Source: JARDZI01 sp041639705
Lineage (GTDB): Bacteria; Bacillota; Clostridia; Clostridiales; Caloramatoraceae
DNA: 24,134 nt
NCBI GenBank assembly: GCA_041639705.1
Contig: JBEQBT010000014.1
Location: 1 to 24,134, forward strand
Direction of reading: 5' to 3'
In this document: positions 6,962-14,247 of the stretch, piece after piece
Layout of the letters: every line of letters begins with the position of its first letter
Numbering within the stretch: position 1 is the stretch's first letter
Position numbers and translations under genes: made by a program
The notes under the pieces: model-generated
The model's database searches: none
The model's input: only the letters and a program-made list of their open reading frames with translations
Told to the model about the DNA's origin: nothing

Positions 6962-8602
6962 TTGAAATACAGTAATGTTGATGGTCAATTATTAAAAGAA
7001 ATGCTGCTTAGCGGAGCATATGAGTTGGAAAATAATAAATCATTAGTAAATTCCCTCAATGTTTTTCCAGTTCCTGATGGAGATACAGGTACAAATATGG
7101 GAGCAACAATAATGTCTGCAGTATCGGAGATAAAACTTGTAAAGAATATAACAGTTCAGTCAATAGGAGATGCAGCAGCAATGGGATCCTTAATGGGAGC
7201 AAGAGGTAATTCTGGAGTTATTTTATCACAACTACTTAGAGGGTTTTCCAAGCAACTTAAGGGGAAAACAACTATCTCAACAAAGGATTTTGCATTAGCA
7301 CTTAAGGAAGGTGTAAATGTTGCCTACAGGGCTGTTATGAAGCCTACAGAAGGAACAATATTGACAGTAGCCAGGGAGTCTGCAGATAAAGCCATTGAAC
7401 TTTCAAAAAATGAATCTGATTTTAGAATTTTTATGGAAAAGGTTTACAAAGATGCTTCAGCTACACTTGACAGAACGCCTGAAATGCTTCCTGTTTTAAA
7501 ACAAGCAGGAGTTGTTGATGCAGGAGGAAAAGGACTTCTATGTATATATTATGGAATTCTCAAAAGGCTACAGGAAATAGAGACTGTATTAAATAAACCC
7601 GGAGTTGAAGTTCAGAATGTAAAACCTCAAACCTATGAAAATATTGATACTAATAATATAAAATTTGGATATTGTACAGAATTTTTCATAAAAACGAAAA
7701 ATGCAAACCCTGATTCTTTTAAAAATAAAATTATAGAATATGGGGACTCACTTGTAGTCGTTGGTACTGAAGAATTAATTAAGGTTCACATACATACAAA
7801 TGAACCCGGTACAGTGCTTAATTATGCAATGAAGCTTGGAGAATTATCTAAGATAAAAATTGATAATATGAGGGAGCAGCATAGAAGTATAATTAATGAG
7901 GAAGCTAGTGAGATAATAGAAGAGATTAAACCTGTTGAAATTGAAAAGGAATATGGTATTGTTACTGTTGCAATGGGTGATGGAATAACTGGAATATTTA
8001 AGGATTTAGGTGTGGATGTGATTATAGAAGGTGGTCAAACTATGAATCCAAGTACCCAGGATATTTTGTCAGCAGTAAATTCTATTTCAGCAAAAAATAT
8101 CTTTATTCTTCCTAACAATGGAAATATTATAATGGCTGCTAATCAGGCAAAGGATTTAAGCAATAAAAACATAATAGTTATACCTACAAAAAGTATACCT
8201 CAGGGTGTAACAGCTGTTATTACTTTAAATCCTGACTTAAAACCCGAGGAAAATGAAGAGGCTATGAATAAAGCAATAGCAAAGGTTAAAACAGGACAGG
8301 TAACCTATGCTGTTAGGGATACTATGTTTAATGATGTTGAAATCAAGGAAGGAAATATTCTTGGTATATTTAATGGGAAGTTAATTAAAGCCGGTGAGGA
8401 TATAAATGATGTGGTTAAGGAGCTCATTAGTAATATGATGGATGAGAATAGTGAGTTAGTGACCATATTCTATGGAAACAATATTAGTGAAGAAGATACT
8501 TCAGAAATACAGGAATTTATTTCTGAAAATTATCCGGATTCTGATATAAGTGTAAATTATGGTGGACAGCCATTATATTATTACATTATATCTGTTGAAT
8601 AA
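6962..8602 (+). CDS. fakA: Fatty acid kinase catalytic subunit FakA (YloV, DAK2/DegV-like)
   Basis: FakA phosphorylates fatty acids presented by a FakB protein, giving acyl-phosphate for phospholipid synthesis. The 546-residue length matches FakA. The N-terminal DhaL-type ATP domain (about 1-200) has the Mg-ATP loop PVPDGDTGTNM (36-46) with D39 and D41, then GARGNSGVILSQLLRG (79-94) and DAGGKG. A central domain has FGYCTEFF and KVHIHTNEPG, whose Cys and two His match the zinc ligands described for FakA. The C-terminal third is DegV-like. It starts with TTG at 6962, after the Shine-Dalgarno GGGAGGG at 6948-6954. No fakB is in the window. It shares the acyl-phosphate pool with PlsX, encoded 12 kb downstream. 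Confidence 0.93.
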   Translation: MKYSNVDGQLLKEMLLSGAYELENNKSLVNSLNVFPVPDGDTGTNMGATIMSAVSEIKLVKNITVQSIGDAAAMGSLMGARGNSGVILSQLLRGFSKQLKGKTTISTKDFALALKEGVNVAYRAVMKPTEGTILTVARESADKAIELSKNESDFRIFMEKVYKDASATLDRTPEMLPVLKQAGVVDAGGKGLLCIYYGILKRLQEIETVLNKPGVEVQNVKPQTYENIDTNNIKFGYCTEFFIKTKNANPDSFKNKIIEYGDSLVVVGTEELIKVHIHTNEPGTVLNYAMKLGELSKIKIDNMREQHRSIINEEASEIIEEIKPVEIEKEYGIVTVAMGDGITGIFKDLGVDVIIEGGQTMNPSTQDILSAVNSISAKNIFILPNNGNIIMAANQAKDLSNKNIIVIPTKSIPQGVTAVITLNPDLKPEENEEAMNKAIAKVKTGQVTYAVRDTMFNDVEIKEGNILGIFNGKLIKAGEDINDVVKELISNMMDENSELVTIFYGNNISEEDTSEIQEFISENYPDSDISVNYGGQPLYYYIISVE

Positions 8603-8612
8603 AAATATTATT

Positions 8613-8640
8613 AAGTGGGCTTGCATTTGCAAGTCCATTT
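8613..8640 (+). terminator. Hairpin between fakA and recG
   Basis: A 12-bp stem with two G-T pairs (8613-8624 with 8629-8640, core GGGCTTGC/GCAAGTCC, loop ATTT) ends in ATTTTATT. The T tract is short, so it may be a leaky terminator that lowers recG expression relative to fakA. Confidence 0.6.
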
Positions 8641-8658
8641 TATTAAGTTGGTGATTAT

Positions 8659-10698
8659 ATGGAATTGGAGAAAATAAAAGGTGTTGGACCTAAAATTCTC
8701 AAACATTTAAATTCAATTGGAATATATACAATTGAGGACGCTATAACATACTTCCCAAGGGATTATGAGGATAGAAATAACATAAAGCCTGTAGTTGAGA
8801 TGAAGGATGGAGAAATGATATCATTCATAGGTGAAACATCAATAATTTATGGATCAAGAAGAACAGCTACTGGTAAAACAATAACAAAAATTCTTTTTAA
8901 AAGTGAAATAGGATATTTAACAGGAGTATGGTTTAACCAACCATATATTAAAAATACTTTTAAAGTAGGAGAGAGCATTTATCTTTTTGGTAGAGTTTCT
9001 AGAAAAATGGGAGAGATTCAAATTATTGAACCACAATATGAAAAGGACGTAGACAATGTCCCTAAGGGTATAATACCTGTTTATTCTACTAATAAATATT
9101 TATCTCAAAAGGTTTTGAGAAAGATTATAGCACAGGCATTAAATTATATTGATGATGAAATATCTGAATGTATTCCAGAAAGTATAAGAAAAATTTATAA
9201 GCTTTTAGATATAAAAACAACATTAACTAATATACACTTTCCGAAAAATATGCAGTTTTTAAACCTATGCAGGAGAAGAATAAAGTTTGAGGAATTATTA
9301 ACCCTACAACTAGGGTTATTTCTAATTAAAAAGCGTCTTATTCAGAGTAATAATGCATTTGGGATTCCGGTATGTAAAGAAATGAAGGATTTCAAGGAAT
9401 CTCTTCTCTTTGAACTTACTGGCGCACAATCAAAAACAATAAGAGAAATATTGACTGATATGAAAAATAGCAAACCGATGAATAGACTTGTTCAAGGGGA
9501 TGTTGGATCAGGTAAAACAATAGTTGCGGTAATTGCACTTTTTAATTGTGCAAGAAATGGCTATCAGGGTGCCATGATGGCACCTACAGAAATACTGGCG
9601 GAGCAGCATTTTGAATCTTTTAACAGCTTTCTTGGCAAATGGGGAATAAGAGTAGGGCTTATTACTGGAAGTACTCTAAAAAGTAAAAAAAAGGAAATTT
9701 TAGACAAATTGGCTAGTGGAGAAATTGATATAATCATTGGCACACATGCATTAATTCAGGAAAATGTACAATTTAATAATCTTTCATTGGTTATTACAGA
9801 TGAACAGCATAGATTTGGTGTAAGACAGAGGGCAGACCTTATAAATAAAGGCCATAATCCTCATGTACTCGTAATGACTGCTACACCAATCCCAAGAACC
9901 CTAGCATTATTTTTGTATGGAGATATGGACATATCTATAATTAATGAAATGCCTAAAGGCAGACAAAAGATAAGTACTCATTTTGTTAAAGGGACCGGAC
10001 GTGATAAAGTTTACCATTCTCTAAATAACGAAATTCAAAAGGGAAGGCAGATTTATGTTGTTTGTCCATTGGTGGAGGAGTCAGAAAATTTGCAGGTTGA
10101 GTCAGCTGTAGAGACCGAAAAAAATTTAAAAGAAAAATATTTTATGAATTATAGGGTTGGACTTTTACATGGCAGAATGAATTCAAGGGAAAAAGATGAA
10201 GTAATGCATAGTTTTAAAGCAGGAAACATAGATGTATTAGTTTCTACAACTGTAATTGAAGTTGGGGTAAATGTTCCAAATGCAACTGTTATGATTATAG
10301 AAAATGCAGATAGATTTGGACTGGCTCAACTTCATCAATTGAGAGGAAGAGTTGGGCGTGGAACTCATAAATCATATTGTATTTTGATATCAGAAGCAAA
10401 AAATCAAGTTGCTCTTGATAGAATGAAAATTATGACCAGTACCAATGATGGATTTGTTATAGCTGAAAAGGATATGGAAATGAGAGGAACAGGAGAATTC
10501 TTTGGCGTTAGGCAGCATGGACTTCCAGAATTAAAAATGGCAGATATAGTTAAGGATATTGATGTATTGAAAGAAACAAGGGACTTAGCAAGAGAAATTA
10601 TCAATAAAGATTATTTGAGTCTTACTGAATACTCTTTATTGATGAATTCAATTAATAAAATTTTTAATGAAAAAGCTGAAAATATTACATTTAATTAG
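8659..10698 (+). CDS. recG: ATP-dependent DNA helicase RecG
   Basis: RecG regresses stalled replication forks and branch-migrates Holliday junctions. The 679-residue protein has an N-terminal helix-hairpin-helix-like start (IKGVGPKILKHLNSIG), an OB-fold wedge domain (about 50-125), and two RecA-like lobes. Helicase motifs are Walker A GDVGSGKT (280-287), Walker B DEQH (381-384), TATPIPRT (407-414) and the arginine-finger motif QLRGRVGRG. The C-terminal RecG-specific part includes GTGEFFGVRQHGLP. ATG 8659 follows only a weak GGTGAT (8650-8655), with the fakA hairpin just upstream. Next to recG in Bacillus is fapR; here about 9 kb of ylb and acetate genes lie between them. Confidence 0.97.
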   Translation: MELEKIKGVGPKILKHLNSIGIYTIEDAITYFPRDYEDRNNIKPVVEMKDGEMISFIGETSIIYGSRRTATGKTITKILFKSEIGYLTGVWFNQPYIKNTFKVGESIYLFGRVSRKMGEIQIIEPQYEKDVDNVPKGIIPVYSTNKYLSQKVLRKIIAQALNYIDDEISECIPESIRKIYKLLDIKTTLTNIHFPKNMQFLNLCRRRIKFEELLTLQLGLFLIKKRLIQSNNAFGIPVCKEMKDFKESLLFELTGAQSKTIREILTDMKNSKPMNRLVQGDVGSGKTIVAVIALFNCARNGYQGAMMAPTEILAEQHFESFNSFLGKWGIRVGLITGSTLKSKKKEILDKLASGEIDIIIGTHALIQENVQFNNLSLVITDEQHRFGVRQRADLINKGHNPHVLVMTATPIPRTLALFLYGDMDISIINEMPKGRQKISTHFVKGTGRDKVYHSLNNEIQKGRQIYVVCPLVEESENLQVESAVETEKNLKEKYFMNYRVGLLHGRMNSREKDEVMHSFKAGNIDVLVSTTVIEVGVNVPNATVMIIENADRFGLAQLHQLRGRVGRGTHKSYCILISEAKNQVALDRMKIMTSTNDGFVIAEKDMEMRGTGEFFGVRQHGLPELKMADIVKDIDVLKETRDLAREIINKDYLSLTEYSLLMNSINKIFNEKAENITFN

Positions 10699-10801
10699 CC
10701 ATATTAGACACATCCATCTATAATTACTTATATTTCTAGTTTAAAAGCTTTAAAATTGGTTAAATTAATACTAGAAACAGAAAACAGGAGGTGTAAGATA
10801 T

Positions 10802-11026
10802 ATGGCAAATATCAATAATAACACTGGAAGAAACAGAGTTTTAGTACCTGGGGCACAGAATGCACTTGATCAGTTCAAGTATGAAGTTGCTAGCGAAATA
10901 GGTCTTACTAACTATGCTAACATTGACAAGGGAAACCTTACTTCAAGGGAAAATGGCTATGTTGGAGGATTCATGGTAAAGAGAATGGTAGAAGCATATG
11001 AAAGAAATTTAGCTGGAAGAGGTTAG
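10802..11026 (+). CDS. Alpha/beta-type small acid-soluble spore protein (SASP)
   Basis: These proteins coat DNA in the spore core, protecting it from UV and heat, and are degraded by the GPR protease at germination. The 74-residue product has both family signatures: the GPR cleavage region FKYEVASEIG (25-34, cut expected after E28) and the C-terminal block GGFMVKRMVEAYERNL (55-70). ATG 10802 has a strong AGGAGGTG upstream (10787-10794). A forespore sigma-G -10 resembling CATACTA may be AATACTA at 10767-10773, but I see no good -35. It is monocistronic, with a strong terminator at 11048-11091, as usual for SASP genes. It is direct evidence that the organism forms endospores. Confidence 0.97.
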   Translation: MANINNNTGRNRVLVPGAQNALDQFKYEVASEIGLTNYANIDKGNLTSRENGYVGGFMVKRMVEAYERNLAGRG

Positions 11027-11047
11027 TGGAAGCACAAATTAAATAAA

Positions 11048-11091
11048 TTTTAAAAAAGGGAATCATCTTTTGATGGTTCCCTTTTTTAAAA
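11048..11091. terminator. Strong rho-independent terminator after the SASP gene
   Basis: A 20-bp stem with one G-T pair (11048-11067 with 11072-11091, loop TTTT) has core GGGAATCATC/GATGGTTCCC, preceded by six A and followed by six T. It can stop transcription from either side and isolates the SASP gene from rsmD. Confidence 0.93.
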
Positions 11092-11108
11092 TTATTATTA
11101 AAACAATA

Positions 11109-11132
11109 TAACTGGCGGATATCCGCCAGTTA
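11109..11132. repeat. 24-bp perfect palindrome
   Basis: Bases 11109-11132 are a perfect palindrome with half-site TAACTGGCGGAT and no loop, centred on an EcoRV-type GATATC. It is notably GC-rich for the surroundings. It lacks a T tract and follows a complete terminator, so it is not an obvious terminator. It could be a protein-binding site or a remnant of a small repeat element. Confidence 0.75.
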
Positions 11133-11147
11133 AGGAAGAGGAGAAAC

Positions 11148-11177
11148 TGAAGCAAAAGCTTCAATTAAGTCTATAAT
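11148..11177 (+). promoter_or_regulatory. Dyad and TATAAT upstream of rsmD
   Basis: TGAAGC-AAAA-GCTTCA (11148-11163) is a 6-bp dyad lying where the -35 of the perfect -10 TATAAT (11172-11177) should be. No good -35 is visible, so this would need an activator, or the dyad may be an operator. Confidence 0.3.
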
Positions 11178-11220
11178 AGTATTCTGTACTGATAAGAATA
11201 TATTATTCAAATTGATTTTG

Positions 11221-11229
11221 TGCTAAAAT
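11221..11229 (+). promoter_or_regulatory. Candidate extended -10 promoter for rsmD-coaD
   Basis: TGCTAAAAT (11221-11229) is an extended -10 (TGnTAAAAT), 30 bp before the rsmD start codon. Only a weak -35 (TATTAT, 11201-11206) is present, which extended -10 promoters tolerate. Confidence 0.35.
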
Positions 11230-11259
11230 ATTGTGGAATAAGAATATATGGAGGATGTT

Positions 11260-11814
11260 ATGAGAATTATTACTGGAATTGCAAAAGGTAGAATAATTAA
11301 GGCTCCTGATGGACTTAATACAAGACCAACTTCAGACAGGGTAAAGGAGTCACTTTTTAATATCATATCAAAAAAAATATATGGAGCAAGAGTTTTAGAT
11401 TTGTTTTCTGGAACAGGAAATCTTGGACTGGAAGCAATAAGTAGAGGAGCTGAGCTATGCACGTTTATAGAAAGCAATAACAGTACATATAAAATATTAG
11501 CTTTCAATATTGAATCCCTTGGATTTACTGGGAATACTGAGCTATATAAACGTGATGCATTTGATGTGTTAGAAAATCTCGGTAAAAGCAACAAAAAATA
11601 TGATATAATTTTTTTAGATCCACCCTATAGCATGGGGCTCGTGGAAAAGTCGATAAAAAAAATAAGTGAATTGATGATTTTAGAGGAAAATGGAATTATT
11701 GTAAGTGAGTGTGACGAAAAGGATATTATTTCTGAAAATGTATACGATATAAAAATATATAGAACTGAAAAATACGGTAGGACCAAAATATATTTTTGGA
11801 AAAGGGAGGAATAA
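11260..11814 (+). CDS. rsmD: 16S rRNA (guanine(966)-N2)-methyltransferase RsmD
   Basis: RsmD methylates G966 of 16S rRNA with SAM. The product is 184 residues: N-terminus MRIITGIAKGRIIKAP, the TRPTSDRVKESLFNI block (21-35), the SAM-binding motif LDLFSGTGNLGLEA (46-59), and the catalytic N6/N2-type motif DPPY (120-123). An in-frame ATG at 11248 would add four residues but swallows the Shine-Dalgarno GGAGG at 11250-11254; ATG 11260 is five bases from it and gives the normal family start. One base separates it from coaD, the standard rsmD-coaD pairing (B. subtilis ylbH-coaD). Confidence 0.95.
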   Translation: MRIITGIAKGRIIKAPDGLNTRPTSDRVKESLFNIISKKIYGARVLDLFSGTGNLGLEAISRGAELCTFIESNNSTYKILAFNIESLGFTGNTELYKRDAFDVLENLGKSNKKYDIIFLDPPYSMGLVEKSIKKISELMILEENGIIVSECDEKDIISENVYDIKIYRTEKYGRTKIYFWKREE

Positions 11815-11815
11815 A

Positions 11816-12304
11816 ATGGACAAGATTGCAGTGTATCCAGGAAGCTTTGATCCTATAACAATGGGTCATCTTGATATAATTGAAAGAGCCGCAAAAATAT
11901 ATGATAGACTTATTGTTGGAGTACTAGAAAATCCAGAAAAGAAAAATGCTCTATTTTCTTCCAGGGAAAGAGTTGAATTAATAACTAAAGTTGTTTCACA
12001 TATAAAAAATGTAGAGGTTGAATGTTTTAATGGTTTAACAATTAATTATATGCATAAGAAAAATGCTAATATAATTATAAGAGGGTTAAGAGCAGTATCG
12101 GATTTTGAATTTGAATTTCAAATGGCATCGATAAATAGTAAACTTGACCCAAATATAGAAACACTTTTTATGATGACAAACAACAAATATTCATATTTAA
12201 GCTCTAGTGCAGTAAAACAGGTGGCAATGTATGGAGGATGTATTAAGGAATTAGTACCAGATAAAATTATTAAGGATGTTTTATTAAAAATGGGTAAAGG
12301 GTAA
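11816..12304 (+). CDS. coaD: Phosphopantetheine adenylyltransferase
   Basis: CoaD makes dephospho-CoA from ATP and 4'-phosphopantetheine, the penultimate step of CoA synthesis. The 162-residue length is typical. The nucleotidyltransferase motif TMGH lies at 15-18 within YPGSFDPITMGH, RGLRAVSDFEFE is present in the middle, and the SSSAVKQVA block sits near the C-terminus. The Shine-Dalgarno GGGAGG (11803-11808) lies in the end of rsmD, so the genes are tightly coupled. The CoA made here is used by Pta and by fatty acid synthesis encoded downstream. Confidence 0.97.
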   Translation: MDKIAVYPGSFDPITMGHLDIIERAAKIYDRLIVGVLENPEKKNALFSSRERVELITKVVSHIKNVEVECFNGLTINYMHKKNANIIIRGLRAVSDFEFEFQMASINSKLDPNIETLFMMTNNKYSYLSSSAVKQVAMYGGCIKELVPDKIIKDVLLKMGKG

Positions 12305-12359
12305 AATAAATAGTCTTTTTAAATTAAATAATTTTAAATAAGATTAGAGGGTGGGTTTG

Positions 12360-12884
12360 GTGGAGGTTTTTGATAGCTTAAATTATATGAATGAAATTTT
12401 AAAAAACTCAAAAAAAATTCCTATGTCCGAAATGATTATTGTTAACAAATATGAATTACTTGATGCATTAGAGATGATAAAAAAGAGTTTACCTAAAGAA
12501 TTAGAAGAAGCTAAAAAAGTAATGGAAAATAAAAATAGCATTTTAATTGAGGCTAACAAGGAAGCAGAAACATTGGTTAAGGAAGCTGAACAATATGTTA
12601 GCTATCAAGTTAATAGTCATGAAGTAACCAAATTGGCCGAGAGTGGGGCAGAAGAATTAATGAATAGGGCAAGTATAAATGCAAGAGAGCTGCGAATAGG
12701 TGCCAGGGAATATTCTTGTAATTTACTATTAGAGCTTCAGACACAACTTGAAATGAGCCAAGAGAAGTTAATTCAAAACCTGGAAAATGAGTATAATATA
12801 TTTTTAAAAACAATACAACAGGAATACAGGGAAAGAATTGGGTCTATTAAAGGGAATATGGAAGAACTCAAAAAACTTAAGTAA
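12360..12884 (+). CDS. Conserved coiled-coil protein, ATP synthase B-subunit-like, function unknown
   Basis: No enzyme motif is visible. The 174-residue protein is almost entirely helical and charged, with long heptad-like coiled-coil stretches at about 40-85 and 110-170 (for example LIEANKEAETLVKEAEQYV). This resembles the stalk of F-type ATPase subunit b, but there is no membrane anchor. I recall similar proteins in clostridia directly after coaD; their role is unknown. The start is GTG 12360, eight bases after AGAGGG (12346-12351); an in-frame GTG at 12351 overlaps that Shine-Dalgarno. A 55-bp gap separates it from coaD. The stop codon is part of the terminator stem at 12878-12914. Confidence 0.75.
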   Translation: MEVFDSLNYMNEILKNSKKIPMSEMIIVNKYELLDALEMIKKSLPKELEEAKKVMENKNSILIEANKEAETLVKEAEQYVSYQVNSHEVTKLAESGAEELMNRASINARELRIGAREYSCNLLLELQTQLEMSQEKLIQNLENEYNIFLKTIQQEYRERIGSIKGNMEELKKLK

Positions 12885-12914
12885 ACTCATTAGAAATAAA
12901 CCTGAGTTTACTTA
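12878..12914 (+). terminator. Hairpin overlapping the stop of the coiled-coil gene
   Basis: A perfect 12-bp stem (12878-12889 with 12903-12914, arms TAAGTAAACTCA and its complement) has a 13-base loop. The stop codon TAA 12882-12884 is inside the left arm. A T-rich stretch (CTTTTTTAT) occurs only 12 bases further, so its efficiency as a terminator is uncertain. It could also be the outer palindrome of the adjacent hairpin cluster. Confidence 0.55.
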
Positions 12915-12945
12915 TGACAGGAATTCTTTTTTATCCACTTTCAAG

Positions 12946-13052
12946 ACTCCCACTTCTATAAGTGGGAGTACCATTGCCTACTTTGGTGGGGGTAGAGTCC
13001 CCCACCAAAGTCCCAATGTCCAGCTTTAGCTGGACGAGTTCACTTGGCTAAG
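12946..13052. repeat. Cluster of three GC-rich perfect hairpins, possible mobile-element end
   Basis: Three perfect hairpins follow each other. The first is ACTCCCACTT-CTAT-AAGTGGGAGT (12946-12969, 10 bp). The second is a 13-bp stem with arm ACTTTGGTGGGGG and loop TAGAGT (12980-13011). The third is GTCCAGCT-TT-AGCTGGAC (13018-13035, 8 bp). GAGTTCACTTGGCTAAG (13036-13052) follows and is read as the end of ylbJ. The block is much more GC-rich than its surroundings. Such hairpin trains occur at the ends of IS200/IS605-type elements and in the RNAs associated with TnpB, so a non-autonomous remnant is my favoured reading. No transposase gene is present. A simple convergent terminator region is the alternative. 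Confidence 0.6.
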
Positions 13053-14192
13053 TATATTTAGTAATAAAATTATGCAGAGAAGTAATTGAAGTAGAAAAAC
13101 ATTATAGCTAAATAGATTAAAGAATGTAGACTGAAATGTAGTTATTTGAATTAAATTAACTTTTAATAATACATAACATAAAAATGAAGATATAACTCCA
13201 TGACTTAATTTCCCAAGAATGTAGGCTCCTAAGTTTATTTTAGTTTTATTTATAATACTTGCCACTTGGCCAACAATTGAAAATCCGCTAAATGCAATTA
13301 TAAAACTGATGAGAATGAGTTTTAAATCAAATTCAGTAGGTAAACTGGATATGATTTTGCTTCCGTTGGATATTTCAAGTGATGTTTTAAGCAAAATGCC
13401 TGGAAACCAGGAAATATTATTGGGTAAAAGCATACTAATTATATTTGTGATGCTAGAAAAAAAAGTGACTTTATCCAGCAGAGTTATTATAACAGAAAAT
13501 AAAATTATGTAACCACCTATAAAACCACTGGTATAAAGTGAATTTACTATTGCATTTGACATTATATTACCCGTAGATGAATTTCTATTTAGTAAAAGGG
13601 TTTTGTTTGTAATTTCATTTAAAGGGTATTTATTTTTATTAAAATGTTTTAATAATATTCCATTTATTATTGCACCTAATATGTGACTTATGAATATAAT
13701 ATAACCTGCTTGTGTGCTTTTTAACATTCCAGCTCCTACAGCACCAATAATAAAAAGTGGCCCTGAGGTGCTGCTAAAGGTAAGTATTTTTTGACCCTCT
13801 CTTGAGGAGATCTTTCCACTTACAACAAGATCTGAGGTGATTTTCGCTCCAGATGGATAGCCGGAGAATATGCTCATAATAAATACATATGCGCCATAAC
13901 CAGATGTATTAAAAAGAAACTTTGCAATTGGAGTAAATAATCTAGCTATGTTCTCAGGAACTTTTAATGATATAAGTAAATCGCTTATTATAAAAAAGGG
14001 GAAAAGAGAAGGCATTACAACAAAAATCCAAAGATTAATGCCATCACCTGCTGCGTTTAGAGATTCCCTGGGATATATTGTAAGAAGAACAAGGAATATA
14101 AATAACATCATAATAATAGACAATTTTCTTGTTTTATTAAGTAATAAGATAAAAAGTGAAGCAGCGACTAATATGGTAAAAAAATAATTCAT
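13026..14192 (-). CDS. ylbJ: Sporulation integral membrane protein YlbJ
   Basis: YlbJ is a polytopic mother-cell membrane protein needed for normal spore cortex formation in B. subtilis. The 388-residue product is very hydrophobic, with about eight or more membrane spans and two nucleoside-recognition (Gate) type regions; the first contains SGYPSGAKITSDLVVSGKIS, typical of YlbJ. The start ATG (14190-14192, complement) follows a modest AAAGG. The neighbours rsmD-coaD, the patatin gene and tmcAL reproduce the Bacillus ylbH-ylbM order, though here ylbJ is inverted. The C-terminus is odd: the final residues LSQVNSSS and the stop codon are encoded by the conserved-looking end of the hairpin cluster (13026-13052), suggesting the native 3' end was replaced. 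Confidence 0.92.
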   Translation of the reverse strand: MNYFFTILVAASLFILLLNKTRKLSIIMMLFIFLVLLTIYPRESLNAAGDGINLWIFVVMPSLFPFFIISDLLISLKVPENIARLFTPIAKFLFNTSGYGAYVFIMSIFSGYPSGAKITSDLVVSGKISSREGQKILTFSSTSGPLFIIGAVGAGMLKSTQAGYIIFISHILGAIINGILLKHFNKNKYPLNEITNKTLLLNRNSSTGNIMSNAIVNSLYTSGFIGGYIILFSVIITLLDKVTFFSSITNIISMLLPNNISWFPGILLKTSLEISNGSKIISSLPTEFDLKLILISFIIAFSGFSIVGQVASIINKTKINLGAYILGKLSHGVISSFLCYVLLKVNLIQITTFQSTFFNLFSYNVFLLQLLLCIILLLNILSQVNSSS

Positions 14193-14247
14193 ATTAGACC
14201 TTTATAACATTACTTTATATTATTTCTATTAACCAGAGGTGAGTATT

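Noticed and set aside
10744..10773. Confident sigma-G promoter for the SASP gene
   Set aside because: AATACTA fits the -10 apart from one base, but no GCATA-like -35 lies 17-19 bp upstream, so it is only mentioned within the gene entry.
11048..11163. Riboswitch or T-box leader upstream of rsmD
   Set aside because: The hairpins are a SASP terminator, a loopless palindrome and a short dyad. No conserved riboswitch core or T-box sequence was found.
11223..11594. 123-codon minus-strand frame opposite rsmD
   Set aside because: It is a shadow of the well-supported rsmD gene.
12838..13029. 63-codon + strand frame running through the hairpin cluster
   Set aside because: It starts inside the coiled-coil gene without a usable ribosome binding site, runs through the perfect hairpins, and shows no recognisable protein similarity, including to TnpB.
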